From: Neobacillus sp. PS3-12
Lineage (GTDB): Bacteria; Bacillota; Bacilli; Bacillales; Cytobacillaceae
Assembly: GCF_030915385.1 (NCBI RefSeq)
Contig: NZ_CP133268.1
Location: forward strand, 4,004,001-4,068,000
Length of the DNA: 64,000 nt
Reading direction: 5' to 3'
The notes below the pieces were generated by a model, which saw only the letters and a program-made list of their open reading frames with translations, made no database searches and was not told the DNA's origin. A program made the translations under genes and the position numbers. Positions 16,533-26,498 of the stretch are shown here, piece after piece; the stretch's first letter is position 1; every line of letters begins with the position of its first letter.

Positions 16533-17828
16533 TTGTTTAAACTCAAGGGTTACATAACAACCATGATTGCTGGTTTCCAGTGGCTAAGTTTTTTATTTGT
16601 GAATACAGTTGTTATTCCGTTATCGGTAGGGGAAGCTTTCCATTTGTCATCTTTACAAATAAGCGGCAATATGGCCCGATCTTTTATTCTCACGGGAATT
16701 GCTTGCCTTATCCAAGCTTTAATCGGTCATCGTCTCCCGCTAATGGAGGGGCAAACAGGACAATGGTGGGGGATGATCCTAAGCATTGCTTCCATTGGAA
16801 TATCTTCAGGTAAGTCAATTGGTGAGGTAGGAGGTAGTCTCTCTGTCGGAATTATGATTGGTGGGGCTGTTGTGATTCTATTCGGGGTATCGGGACTTCA
16901 TAAAATTCTTAATCGATTATTTACACCAATTGTAATGGCAGTTCTATTACTCTTGTTAGCGTCACAATTAATTGATATTTTCTTTGCGGGAATGATGGGA
17001 ATTACGAGCACCGGTAAAGTGCAAGGTCCAGTCGCACTGTTGTCTATTGTCCTTGTTATTGTGGTCTCTGTTTTAACGATTGCAGGAAGGGGAATGTTGA
17101 GTAACTTTTCGATTCTTATTGGAATTATTGTTGGCTGGATCTTGTATGCATTTTTATTTGGAACCTCAACACGAGTAGTGGTTCCGCATTTTCACGATAT
17201 CGCTGAAATATTTGTTTGGGGTAAACCATCCTTTGATGTAGGCATTATTATCGCAGGTATATGCACAGCCGTGATCAACACATCCAACGCTATCGCAACA
17301 TTTAGAGCAGCAGAACCCCTGTTAGGCATTTCAATGAAGGATGGGGCATATCGAAGATCATTTGTTTTGTCAGGAATTTATACGGTGTTATCAGGAATAT
17401 TTTCGACTGTTCCTTATGCGCCCTATACATCATCCATTGGTTTTCTGCAGACAACAAGATTGTTTAATCGAGCACCCTTTATCATCGGTTCCGTTTTACT
17501 CATTGTACTTGGTTGTGTACCACAGCTGGCGAGTTTCTTTTCTACACTGCCAATAAGTGTCGGAGATGCAGTACTATTTGTAGCCTATTTACAGTTATTC
17601 GGATCGGCGTTGCGCAATATTGAGGGTATGCAATTTAATTTTAAGAGCATTTTTCGAATAGCCCTGCCAACACTTGTTGGACTAGCTATTCTTGCAACCC
17701 CGAGTAGCAGCTTTTCGAGCATTCACGGGTTTATGCACGCGATCCTTTCGAATGGACTGTTAGTAGGTATATTGTTAGCTATCATTCTTGAAAATGCAAT
17801 TCCTTGGTCTCGACTGGAATCCCGATAG
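16533..17828 (+). CDS. Purine/pyrimidine permease (xanthine/uracil, NCS2 family)
   Basis: Predicted nucleobase permease of 431 residues with about 12 membrane segments. Family landmarks are MARSFILTGIACLIQALIGHRLPLMEGQTG near the N-terminus and the QTTR- and NTSNA-containing core (VINTSNAIATFRAAEP). Start is TTG 16533, with GGGGAG 9 nt upstream; the nearer ATG is out of frame. It ends just before a strong shared terminator. The exact base transported cannot be told. Confidence 0.85.
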   Translation: MFKLKGYITTMIAGFQWLSFLFVNTVVIPLSVGEAFHLSSLQISGNMARSFILTGIACLIQALIGHRLPLMEGQTGQWWGMILSIASIGISSGKSIGEVGGSLSVGIMIGGAVVILFGVSGLHKILNRLFTPIVMAVLLLLLASQLIDIFFAGMMGITSTGKVQGPVALLSIVLVIVVSVLTIAGRGMLSNFSILIGIIVGWILYAFLFGTSTRVVVPHFHDIAEIFVWGKPSFDVGIIIAGICTAVINTSNAIATFRAAEPLLGISMKDGAYRRSFVLSGIYTVLSGIFSTVPYAPYTSSIGFLQTTRLFNRAPFIIGSVLLIVLGCVPQLASFFSTLPISVGDAVLFVAYLQLFGSALRNIEGMQFNFKSIFRIALPTLVGLAILATPSSSFSSIHGFMHAILSNGLLVGILLAIILENAIPWSRLESR

Positions 17829-17836
17829 CAACAAAA

Positions 17837-17870
17837 AAAGCACACGAGATTATTTTAACTCGTGTGCTTT
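17837..17870. terminator. Shared convergent terminator
   Basis: Perfect 12-bp stem AAAGCACACGAG / CTCGTGTGCTTT between the convergent permease and symporter genes. A and T runs on both sides let it work both ways. Confidence 0.92.
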
Positions 17871-17887
17871 CCTTAATATCATAATTA

Positions 17888-19387
17888 TTAACTGATTTTT
17901 TGTTGTGAACTTTGTTTAGACCCTTTTTTGCCAAACAATGTTTCGATAACTGGGTTTGTTCTTTCTTGTGCTTTTTTGGCAAACATAGGATTTAAAACAA
18001 CAAGAACCGCAATGTTAACTAAAAGCCCCCAGAATCCTTCATATGCACCAAATGATTGATGGGTTGCATAAAGGAAAGCGATTACGGCCATCCCGGCAAT
18101 AAAACCAGATAGGGCTGCTTCTTTTGAAAGTTTTCTCCAGAAAAGGCTGAAGACAACAGCCGGGAAGATTTGCACGATACCTGATACACCCATTAACTGT
18201 AATGAAATAAGTGCGTTAGGGAAAAGCAAACCAAACAATAGTGCAAGTCCGATAACCACAAATACCATATAACGTGTAACCATTGTCATTGTAGCTCCTG
18301 ATGCTTTTGGATTAATGACATCACGAAAGATATTGTTTGCAAACAGACTTGACGCTCCGATTGCCATGATGGAACATGGTACCAATGATGCTAATGCAAT
18401 GGTAGCATAAGCAAATCCTTGCGTTGTACCACCATATGACATATGGATTAATTCTAGGAAAGCAAAACGCGGGTCAGTTCCTTTTGGAATAACTAAGAAT
18501 GCTGTAATTCCTAAGAAAGTAACAAGCATTAAAACAATGTTATAAAAAGGCAAGACAATCGCATTTTTTCTTAAAGAATTCCCGCTTTTTGAACTAAATA
18601 CACCTGTAGCTGTATGCGGCCACATAAATAGTGCCATCGCAGAGATCAACGCAGCAGTTGAGAACCATAACATCCCTTTCGGACCAGAGGTTGGCAATGT
18701 AAGCATATGTGGTGCTTTTGCAACAGTTGTATGCATCATATTGCCCCAGCTGCCAAAGTGAATGATTGGAATGGAAACAACCATGTACAACATGATAATC
18801 CAAACTAAAATATCTTTAAAAATAGCAGTATAGGTTGGTGCTTTAATTCCAGCAAAGAATGTATAAAACGCAACAAGTAAGAATGATACAACAACAACAA
18901 ATGTGATATTAATATAACCTGTTCCGGCTACTCGTAATGTATCCTGGATTCCGCTTAATTGTAAGTCAATATACGGAATCAACATCAGTACACCGTTTAT
19001 CGCAATTAAGACAGAGAATAATTTACTGTCAAATCGGCCTTTAATATAATCGGCCAATGTTGTAAAATTATGTTCCTTACCGACCTTCCAAATCTTTGGT
19101 AAAAAGAAATATGCGAGCGGGTAAGCCAATACAACATATGGCGTTGCAAAAAAGGCAACACTTCCGCCTGTAAAAGCAGAACTGGTCAGGCCTAAAAATG
19201 TATAAGCAGTATATACGTCAGCCCCGATCAGAAACCAAACAAACAAGCTTCCTAGTCGCCTACCACCAACAGACCATTCTTCAACAGAACTGCGTGACTC
19301 TTTGCTTCGGCCTGCATAGAAACCAATTCCAATAACAATTAGCACAATGATTGAAGTAACAATGAGAGCGGTTAAATTTCCTTTCAT
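17888..19387 (-). CDS. Sodium:solute symporter (monocarboxylate/pantothenate type)
   Basis: SSS-family Na+-coupled transporter, 499 residues, about 13 membrane segments. Features are the start GRSKESRSSVEEWSVGGRRL, typical of the family, and SMAIGASSLFANN. It resembles B. subtilis YhjB and monocarboxylate permeases; pyruvate or related acids are plausible substrates. Its ATG overlaps the stop of the DUF3311 gene as ATGA, so the pair is translationally coupled. It follows a LytST-type two-component system on the same strand, and the operon leader has a cre site. Substrate is inference from context. Confidence 0.88.
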   Translation of the reverse strand: MKGNLTALIVTSIIVLIVIGIGFYAGRSKESRSSVEEWSVGGRRLGSLFVWFLIGADVYTAYTFLGLTSSAFTGGSVAFFATPYVVLAYPLAYFFLPKIWKVGKEHNFTTLADYIKGRFDSKLFSVLIAINGVLMLIPYIDLQLSGIQDTLRVAGTGYINITFVVVVSFLLVAFYTFFAGIKAPTYTAIFKDILVWIIMLYMVVSIPIIHFGSWGNMMHTTVAKAPHMLTLPTSGPKGMLWFSTAALISAMALFMWPHTATGVFSSKSGNSLRKNAIVLPFYNIVLMLVTFLGITAFLVIPKGTDPRFAFLELIHMSYGGTTQGFAYATIALASLVPCSIMAIGASSLFANNIFRDVINPKASGATMTMVTRYMVFVVIGLALLFGLLFPNALISLQLMGVSGIVQIFPAVVFSLFWRKLSKEAALSGFIAGMAVIAFLYATHQSFGAYEGFWGLLVNIAVLVVLNPMFAKKAQERTNPVIETLFGKKGSKQSSQQKIS

Positions 19388-19584
19388 TCTTCAATTTCCC
19401 CCCTGGACTTCTGAATTTTGTATACAGCCCATGTAAATATTGGTGTAAGGATCATCCAAATGAGCAACCAAAAGTGAAACAATGGAAATCCCAATATAAA
19501 CGGATTTATTTTATTCACTAATGGCAACGCTACCAATTGTGCAAGAAAAGGAATAAGTACCAATATAAAAATTAATGGCTTCAA
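19384..19584 (-). CDS. DUF3311 small membrane protein (symporter partner)
   Basis: 66 residues with two membrane segments and PFLAQLVALPLVNKINPFI, as in B. subtilis YhjC. DUF3311 proteins are nearly always encoded just before an SSS symporter and probably act as an accessory subunit. The start is TTG 19584, 6 nt after AGGGGGT. The 4-nt overlap with the symporter supports complex formation. Confidence 0.85.
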   Translation of the reverse strand: MKPLIFILVLIPFLAQLVALPLVNKINPFILGFPLFHFWLLIWMILTPIFTWAVYKIQKSRGEIEE

Positions 19585-19598
19585 GTTAATACCCCCTA

Positions 19599-19612
19599 TG
19601 AATGCGTTTTCA
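19599..19612 (+). promoter_or_regulatory. cre site (CcpA) in the symporter operon leader
   Basis: TGAATGCGTTTTCA matches the cre consensus TGWAANCGNTNWCA at 13 of 14 positions. It sits between the operon's TATAAT (19625-19630, minus strand) and the start codon, a typical place for CcpA repression when glucose is present. Confidence 0.7.
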
Positions 19613-19624
19613 CTTTACGAATTG

Positions 19625-19630
19625 ATTATA
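19625..19630 (-). promoter_or_regulatory. -10 box of the symporter operon
   Basis: TATAAT on the minus strand, 40 nt before the DUF3311 start. No recognisable -35 lies 17 nt upstream (CCCCGA instead), as expected if the adjacent LytTR regulator activates it. Confidence 0.55.
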
Positions 19631-19691
19631 TCAAGTACTTTTTGAAATCGGGGTTTCTCATCCTATCATGTTGAAAACGTATACTAAGATG

Positions 19692-20420
19692 TCATAATTC
19701 AATCTTATTGCGTAAGTCTTTGACATAATTTCGACTCACTGGTACTTCAGATTGTTTTGTGTCCTCCATGATCAAATTATAAGAGCCGCTAAACCATGTT
19801 CGTAACTCTTTTATATGATCTAGATTGACTAAGTAGCTTTTATGCGTTCGGAAAAACGAAAACACTTCAAGTTTCTCAAAAAGGTCATTAAGGGTAAAGG
19901 TGGCCTTTATTTGTTCCGTTCTTGTGTGAATAATGACTTCACGCCCCTGTTTCTCGATAAAATAAATTTCTTTTGGTGATAAATAGGTTATCCCATTTTC
20001 GCTTTCAATTGCTAATTTATTTCTTGAGTGATCAGTTTTTAGTTGGTTTTCCTGTAACAAATTTCTAAATGCATCGAGTACCTCGACAAGGTCTTCCAAA
20101 TCGTAAGGCTTTAATAGGTAATGAAAGGCACGAAGCTTAAATGCTTCAATTGCATATTGGTCATATGCGGTGAGGAAAACAATCTGAATCGAAAAATCAA
20201 ATTCTTTTAAAAGCTCAGCAACCTGCAATCCAGATAAATCGGGGAGCCCAATATCAAGAAACAGAAGTTCCGGCTTTAGTTCTTTCGCTTTCTTTACAGC
20301 TTCCATCCCAGTGGCTACTTCACCAAGCAGCTCAATGCCATTTATTTCACCAAGCATATAGGCCAACTCCTCACGAGCAGGCTTTTCATCGTCAACAATC
20401 AATACTCGAATTGTCATCAT
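19692..20420 (-). CDS. LytTR-family response regulator
   Basis: About 242 residues: an N-terminal receiver (VLIVDDEKPAREELAYM, phospho-acceptor Asp in LFLDIGLPDLSG, Lys in LLKPYD) and a C-terminal LytTR DNA-binding domain (FFRTHKSYLVNLDHIKEL). Start uncertain among close ATGs at 20417-20426; 20420 has the best spacing to AAGAG. It lies 30 nt after its kinase and 107 nt before the symporter operon, which it probably activates. Paralogue of the regulator at 40789. Confidence 0.9.
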   Translation of the reverse strand: MMTIRVLIVDDEKPAREELAYMLGEINGIELLGEVATGMEAVKKAKELKPELLFLDIGLPDLSGLQVAELLKEFDFSIQIVFLTAYDQYAIEAFKLRAFHYLLKPYDLEDLVEVLDAFRNLLQENQLKTDHSRNKLAIESENGITYLSPKEIYFIEKQGREVIIHTRTEQIKATFTLNDLFEKLEVFSFFRTHKSYLVNLDHIKELRTWFSGSYNLIMEDTKQSEVPVSRNYVKDLRNKIEL

Positions 20421-20450
20421 TATCATCTCTTAACATATTTTTTGTAAAAC

Positions 20451-22064
20451 CTAACGGAGAGCTTCGTCATTAGGACGAATAAATGCTACTAACGTTCCTT
20501 TTCCGATTTGGGACTCGATTGTAAAATGAGCTTTATCACCAAAATGATAAAAAAGGCGCTCCTGGATATTTTTTAATGCAAATCCCATATGTTCTTCGCT
20601 ATCTTCCTTAACAATATTCGTTTCCATTCCTTTTCCATTGTCTAAAACAGAAATTTTGACCCCATTTGTGATGTTCAATACGCTGATTTTAATCGAACCA
20701 TTACTGCTAAGTTCCTTAATTCCATGTACAATGGCATTTTCGACAAGAGGTTGGATGGTTAAGGAGGGAATTGTATAGTCAAGGCAGTTTTCATCTAACA
20801 TCCATTCAACTTGTAAACGATCTCCCATTCTTGCCTTTACCAAACTTAAGTAGATCTTTACATGCTCTAATTCCTCTTTGATGGTAATAAGATCTTGATG
20901 TACACTCTGCATATTTTTTCGTAAATATTTGGCCAACTGGGTAATCATCTTTCTTGATTCTTCAGGTGAAGTCCTAATCAAGGATTTAATGGTGTTTAGC
21001 ACATTAAATAAAAAATGAGGATCCATTTGCGCCTGCAGTGCTTTAATTTCCGCATTCGTCACCAAATGTGCCTGCCTCTCTGCTTCTGCCAAAGCATACT
21101 GCTGGCTGAACAATTGACCTAATCCATTTAAAATAGCTTTCATTTCAGCGGTTTGAAGATCTTGCTTCCTCTTGTAAAAAAGCTGGAAGGCGCCTATTTT
21201 GTATGAACGATACTCGATTGGCAACTGTGCTTTATATGAGGTCAGCTCACCTTGTTGAAAAAGAATGTTATCTTTTTGTTGAAAGATTATGCCAATTGCT
21301 CCAGTTTCACGAAGCAATGCCTGCCCAATTTCCGTTACAGCATTTTTAAGTGGCTTTCGCCAATACGATAGGGTGCTTTCAGCAATTTTTAGTGCTTTTT
21401 GAGCATAAAAGGCTCCTATTCTCTCCTCTTCAAACGTTACTTGGATGAGAATGACAAAAAAGGAAGCAACGCCTAAGCTATTTGCTAATATTTGTGGAAT
21501 TCCAATTAGTTGAACAAGGGATAGTGCTCGATCAAAAGGGTGGGCCAGTAGTAAAATGACTGCCATTTGTACAGTTTCAGAGAGAAAGCCTACCAAAAAG
21601 GACATAAGTATGGAAGATTTTTGCCGATATCGCTTTTTAAGCGAATTTTTCATCAGTCCAGCTAAAATACCTTCAAGGATAGATGCAATTAAGCAGGGAA
21701 ATGCAACAAATCCTCCTAAAGAATAACGATGTATTCCGGCAATCAATCCTGTACATATCCCAGCTCGGACCCCGCCGAACAAACCGGCAATGACAATACC
21801 AATTGTCCTAGCTGTAGCAATTGCTTCCCAGCCTGAAATTTTGTAAATCAAGGGAGTTTCCCGATACCCGATGCCCGTTACTGGTAAACCAGAATAGGTG
21901 CCTAAAATGGCAAAAAAACTAAACAATAATATAAAAAGCCAAATATTTTTATTTTCTTCCTGATAATGCATAAAATGGCGCAGCTTTTGCATCCTGGAAA
22001 ATAAAAACGCCATCGCAATTAAAAAGCCAACACGCTCAAATTGTTCAACTAAAAGCAAGAGCAT
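20451..22064 (-). CDS. LytS-family sensor histidine kinase
   Basis: 537 residues. The N-terminus is a multi-helix 5TM_5TMR_LYT sensor (GLPVTGIGYRE, GLFGGVRAGICTGLIAGIHR), then a GAF-like domain, the phospho-acceptor region with MDPHFLFNVLNTI, and an HATPase domain (PLVENAIVHGIKE, DNGKGM). Start at ATG 22064 with AGGAGGA upstream; the frame is open to 22178 without a good start. This architecture is shared with B. subtilis LytS and E. coli BtsS, which respond to extracellular pyruvate. The neighbouring symporter makes a similar role likely here. Confidence 0.92.
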   Translation of the reverse strand: MLLLLVEQFERVGFLIAMAFLFSRMQKLRHFMHYQEENKNIWLFILLFSFFAILGTYSGLPVTGIGYRETPLIYKISGWEAIATARTIGIVIAGLFGGVRAGICTGLIAGIHRYSLGGFVAFPCLIASILEGILAGLMKNSLKKRYRQKSSILMSFLVGFLSETVQMAVILLLAHPFDRALSLVQLIGIPQILANSLGVASFFVILIQVTFEEERIGAFYAQKALKIAESTLSYWRKPLKNAVTEIGQALLRETGAIGIIFQQKDNILFQQGELTSYKAQLPIEYRSYKIGAFQLFYKRKQDLQTAEMKAILNGLGQLFSQQYALAEAERQAHLVTNAEIKALQAQMDPHFLFNVLNTIKSLIRTSPEESRKMITQLAKYLRKNMQSVHQDLITIKEELEHVKIYLSLVKARMGDRLQVEWMLDENCLDYTIPSLTIQPLVENAIVHGIKELSSNGSIKISVLNITNGVKISVLDNGKGMETNIVKEDSEEHMGFALKNIQERLFYHFGDKAHFTIESQIGKGTLVAFIRPNDEALR

Positions 22065-22377
22065 GATCCTATCCTCCTGTGAAAAATTAAAACTATGTCC
22101 AATTGCCGTTTTAATTTTACAGTTTTTTTTGAAACATAATAAGCAGAAAACATGCATGAAATGAATAAACACATGCATATTTTCTGCTTATTATTAATTG
22201 TTAATACTTAACATAATATCACATCTGCGAAGTTTCCTCTCAACACTTGTTTTTCATACTGATTTGTACATAAGAAGGATGCCATAGTGGCCGTTCGATT
22301 ATTATCTTGCTTTCCTTAAAAGACGAGAGATGATTGCGCCTATTTTTGTTAAAGGGCCTTTTTGCTGAAGAAAAATG

Positions 22378-22719
22378 TTAAGAAAATTTATCTATATTTC
22401 CAGCGTTTTTCCTTTGAAAATTCTTTTGTGCCCATACGTCTAATTTTTTTACTTGTTTTTTACCAATTGTGGCTCCGTAAAGAATTAGCAGGATGATAAC
22501 CAATGTAAATATATCTAATTCTCTTTTTATAATAAAATTTATGATACCCATTAGCACTTGAGGGATGACGCCGGTAATCGCAAATAAAACCATCCCAACT
22601 TTAAACCAAAATTTCGATTGAAGCCTGTATCTAGCATAAAATAAGAAGAATGTGGAAGTCCAAGCCAATACTTCCAAGCCAATTAAAATAAACCATTTAT
22701 ATTCCACTAAAAATGTCAT
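22378..22719 (-). CDS. Small membrane protein under ykkC riboswitch control
   Basis: 113 residues from ATG 22719 (AAGGAG 10 nt upstream); the longer open frame to 22818 runs through the riboswitch terminator and is not real. Three membrane segments, about residues 8-27, 40-62 and 68-86, then a basic soluble tail (KKQVKKLDVWAQKNFQRKN). It is not an SMR pump: it lacks the SMR start and conserved Glu pattern. Because a guanidine-I type riboswitch sits directly upstream, a role in guanidine export or handling is inferred. I do not recognise the family. Confidence 0.75.
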   Translation of the reverse strand: MTFLVEYKWFILIGLEVLAWTSTFFLFYARYRLQSKFWFKVGMVLFAITGVIPQVLMGIINFIIKRELDIFTLVIILLILYGATIGKKQVKKLDVWAQKNFQRKNAGNIDKFS

Positions 22720-22751
22720 AAGGTGAAACTCCTTATTAAAAGTTTTTATTA

Positions 22752-22801
22752 ACAAAAAAAGCCTGAGAAAGACATCAATGTGATATCTCTCCCAGGCTTT
22801 T
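22752..22801 (-). terminator. Riboswitch expression-platform terminator
   Basis: On the minus strand, AAAGCCTGGGAGA pairs with TCTCAGGCTTT followed by more T. The 5' arm overlaps the conserved 3' end of the ykkC aptamer, so ligand binding should block the terminator and switch the gene on. Confidence 0.85.
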
Positions 22802-22881
22802 ATCCCTCCGTGTGACACTGCGTTTTACCGTAGTGTGGTTTTCTCTCGGACCAGTCTGATCAATGATCACGGAACCCTAGA
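22786..22881 (-). ncRNA. ykkC (guanidine-I type) riboswitch aptamer
   Basis: Minus-strand leader with all ykkC landmarks in order: TCTAGGGTTCCG, ACTGGTCCGAGAGAAAACC, a variable stem, then CACGGAGGGATAAAAGCC and GGGAGA. ykkC subtype 1 binds guanidine; subtype 2 variants bind ppGpp, PRPP and others. The sequence looks like subtype 1, but the subtype needs an alignment. It precedes a small membrane protein gene rather than the usual ykkCD pump or urea carboxylase genes. Confidence 0.93.
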
Positions 22882-22940
22882 AAACATTAATATTATTTTA
22901 TATCCATTATCTTTCTTGGTCAAATAGGGGGTGATATTCT

Positions 22941-23492
22941 TTAAGATTTTAACGGTGTTCCTGGAGCATAATAGTATGGAGGCACTTTTAACCATCCCCG
23001 TCTTTTCACCAGTTCTTTCATGGTTGCTCCAAATGTCATATATTCCTGTAAATATTCTAGCCAAATCAAGGTAACATCATTGCGATTGGATTGAATGATT
23101 GCATTTGCACAAAAGGAAATTAAAACAACTATTTTTATATTAAGGCTGTTTGCAAGTTCATCATCCGTCAGCTTGACACCCAATGGAACATCGCTTGGAT
23201 TAGACTGTGGTTTGGACTCACTTACGGGTGGAATGGGAACTCCCTCTGATAACATAAAGGTAATCATTCGTTCTTTCTGGGATTTGAACATCTCTACGGC
23301 TTCATGAAATGCTTTACTTAATTCAGGCTCCGATGTACTATTAACCCCTGCTTCGGAATGAACTTGTTCATCTGCTAATTCAGAAAGATAGGTCCAGCAG
23401 GACATGACTTCACCCACATGTAAGGGTGGTTTGGGTTCATCATCAACAAATGATTGAATTACTTTATTAACAGCCTTTAACACATCCGGCAT
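22941..23492 (-). CDS. DUF3231-family protein, copy 2
   Basis: 183 residues from ATG 23492 (GTGAGGTG upstream). Helical, CotF/ferritin-like family of bacilli, of unknown function, often linked to spore-coat-type proteins. Landmarks are ESKPQSNPSDVPLGVKLTD in the middle and RGWLKVPPYYYAPG at the end. It lies 9 nt after its paralogue, so they form an operon. The two proteins align along their whole length with the same motif order. Confidence 0.88.
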   Translation of the reverse strand: MPDVLKAVNKVIQSFVDDEPKPPLHVGEVMSCWTYLSELADEQVHSEAGVNSTSEPELSKAFHEAVEMFKSQKERMITFMLSEGVPIPPVSESKPQSNPSDVPLGVKLTDDELANSLNIKIVVLISFCANAIIQSNRNDVTLIWLEYLQEYMTFGATMKELVKRRGWLKVPPYYYAPGTPLKS

Positions 23493-23501
23493 ATGTACAC
23501 C

Positions 23502-24056
23502 TCACTTTTCTGTTTGCTGCAAGCCCGGAGGATAATATGGTGGCGGCACTTTGAGCCAGCCCCGTTTTCGCATCAATGATTTAAATGTTGTTAAAAAAGT
23601 GATATGTTCTTGTAAAAACTCGGCCCAAATCAGACTAACATCACTGCGGATCGATTGACCTGACGTGTCCGAACATTTTGTAATTGCCATCGTTATTTTT
23701 TTCTTAAGGCTATTTGCAAGCTCGTTATCTGTCAGCTTAACACCTAATGGAACACTATTCGGGTCAGAGATTGGCTTCGATTCACTAAGAGGTGGCAATG
23801 GAATACCTTCTGAACGCATAAATGCTGAAATTCGCTCTTTTTCCGATTTGAGCATATTCACTGCTTCTTGCAGGGCTTTTCTCAATTCAGGGTCCGTTGT
23901 ACTGTTAATTCCAACTTCCGTCTGTACTTGTGTCTCACCAACTAATGCTAAAAATATCCAGAATCCCATAGCCTCTCCAATGTGAAGAGGGGTTTCGTTC
24001 TCATCCTTAATAAAAGATTGAACCACACTTTTCAAGGCTTGTAAAAGATCAGGCAA
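23502..24056 (-). CDS. DUF3231-family protein, copy 1
   Basis: 184 residues, first gene of the tandem pair. Start chosen at TTG 24056, 8 nt after GGAAGG, because it then begins PDLLQALKSVVQSF, matching PDVLKAVNKVIQSF in the second copy; the GTG at 24065 is too close to the ribosome site. Shares ESKPISDPNSVPLGVKLTD and RGWLKVPPPYYPPG with copy 2. Function unknown. Confidence 0.88.
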   Translation of the reverse strand: MPDLLQALKSVVQSFIKDENETPLHIGEAMGFWIFLALVGETQVQTEVGINSTTDPELRKALQEAVNMLKSEKERISAFMRSEGIPLPPLSESKPISDPNSVPLGVKLTDNELANSLKKKITMAITKCSDTSGQSIRSDVSLIWAEFLQEHITFLTTFKSLMRKRGWLKVPPPYYPPGLQQTEK

Positions 24057-24247
24057 AAATTCCACCTTCCTCTCTTTTTGTTAATTTTCCCTGAAGGATA
24101 TTTTTTAATTCAACAGATGAAGGCAAAATATATTATAATAAAACAAAAATAAATAAATACATATTCAGAAGCAAGCGCACTTAGGATTGTTCTTTTATAT
24201 TGAGATAGGTAATGAGTTTTAAAATTAAGCTGAAATGAGGATGAGTT

Positions 24248-25183
24248 ATGGGCTATCAGGCAAGACAAAATCGTTATCAAGATATGCATTACAATCGTTG
24301 TGGGAATTCGGGATTGAAGCTTCCTGCGATTTCTTTAGGCTTATGGCATAATTTCGGAAGTGTTTATTCCTATGAAAATATGAAAAACCTCATCTTTCAT
24401 TCTTTTGATTTCGGAATTACACACTTTGACTTAGCCAATAACTATGGCCCTGTCCCAGGTTCAGCCGAGGAGAATTTTGGTAAAATCCTTCAACAAGAAA
24501 TGAAAAGTTACCGTGATGAAATGATTATTTCTACCAATGCTGGTTATAAAATGTGGGAGGGCCCCTATGGGGATTGGGGGTCAAAAAAATATTTGGTTAG
24601 CAGTTTAGATCAAAGCTTAAAACGAATGGGTTTGGACTATGTAGACATTTTTTATCATCATCGTCCAGACCCAGAAACTCCTTTGGAAGAAACAATGGCA
24701 GCTTTGGACTTGATTGTTCGGCAAGGGAAAGCGTTGTATGTAGGGATCTCTAATTATTCTGCAGAACAAACGGCGCAAGCGTTAGAAATTTTGAATAAGC
24801 TGGGTACGCCTCTTCTAATTCATCAACCTAGATACAGTATGTTTGAGCGATGGATTGAAGATGGATTGCAGGGTGTATTGGAAAAATCAGGCGTAGGTTC
24901 GATTGCTTTTTCACCACTGGCACAGGGAATGTTAACCGAACGCTATTTAGATGGAATTCCGACTGATTCTAGAGCAGGTAAGCCAAATACCTTTTTGCCA
25001 AAAGATCGGGTAACAGTTGATGTATTAAAAAAAGTGAAGGCATTGAATCGGATTGCAGTTGAACGAGGACAAACTCTTGCACAAATGGCTTTAGCCTGGG
25101 TACTACGTGAAGGGAAAGTGACCTCGGCACTGATTGGTGCAAGTCGTGTCAGTCAAATCGAAGAAAATGTAAATGCATTGTAA
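24248..25183 (+). CDS. Aldo/keto reductase, C-terminally truncated by a stop codon
   Basis: NADPH-dependent reductase of the YghZ (L-glyceraldehyde 3-phosphate reductase-like) group. 311 residues as written. Catalytic residues are visible: Asp/Tyr in FDLANNYGP, Lys in NAGYKMW, His in FYHHRPD. It ends SRVSQIEENVNAL at TAA 25181. Directly after it the same frame continues NCEFTKDELNLIEEILHG to TAA at 25240, the normal family C-terminus, so a premature stop removes about 18 residues. The loss affects only the last helix and the enzyme may still work. AKRs here are cytosolic; the substrate is unknown. Confidence 0.88.
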   Translation: MGYQARQNRYQDMHYNRCGNSGLKLPAISLGLWHNFGSVYSYENMKNLIFHSFDFGITHFDLANNYGPVPGSAEENFGKILQQEMKSYRDEMIISTNAGYKMWEGPYGDWGSKKYLVSSLDQSLKRMGLDYVDIFYHHRPDPETPLEETMAALDLIVRQGKALYVGISNYSAEQTAQALEILNKLGTPLLIHQPRYSMFERWIEDGLQGVLEKSGVGSIAFSPLAQGMLTERYLDGIPTDSRAGKPNTFLPKDRVTVDVLKKVKALNRIAVERGQTLAQMALAWVLREGKVTSALIGASRVSQIEENVNAL

Positions 25184-25268
25184 AACTGTGAATTTACAAA
25201 AGATGAATTAAATTTAATTGAAGAGATTCTGCATGGATAAGGTAGAGCTGAAATGATATGTTTTTTCG

Positions 25269-25303
25269 AAATGAGGGTGCAAAAATTGGCACCTTCATTT
25301 TTT
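25269..25303 (+). terminator. Rho-independent terminator after the aldo/keto reductase
   Basis: AAATGAGGGTGC pairs with GCACCTTCATTT (one mismatch), followed by a T run. It ends the reductase transcript before galR. Confidence 0.85.
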
Positions 25304-25361
25304 TTGGAGGAAGGAACGAACGTCTTTGCTATCCCCATTTTAAATAAGGAATTAAGTAAAA

Positions 25362-25403
25362 TTTTAGTAAAAAATTGACCGTACTTTCATGTTATATTAA
25401 GAT
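25362..25403 (+). promoter_or_regulatory. galR promoter with candidate GalR operator
   Basis: The palindrome-like TTTTAGTAAAA (25362-25372) lies just before a -35 box TTGACC (25375-25380) and a -10 TAAGAT 17 nt further on. The same arrangement, TTTTACTAAAA then TTGACT, precedes galK, so both are probably bound by the LacI-family regulator. Confidence 0.6.
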
Positions 25404-25411
25404 GTTCTTAA

Positions 25412-26443
<1,032 letters not shown>

Positions 26444-26498
26444 TGATCAATAGGGAGTAATTAACAGTGTGCTTTTTTTTTGTTTTTTTTACTTAAGT

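Noticed and set aside
22720-22818. N-terminal extension of the riboswitch-controlled membrane protein to 22818
   Set aside because: It would be translated from the aptamer and terminator hairpin; the ribosome site before 22719 marks the true start.
25184-25240. Separate small gene after the aldo/keto reductase
   Set aside because: The codons match the reductase C-terminus in the same frame and there is no start or ribosome site.
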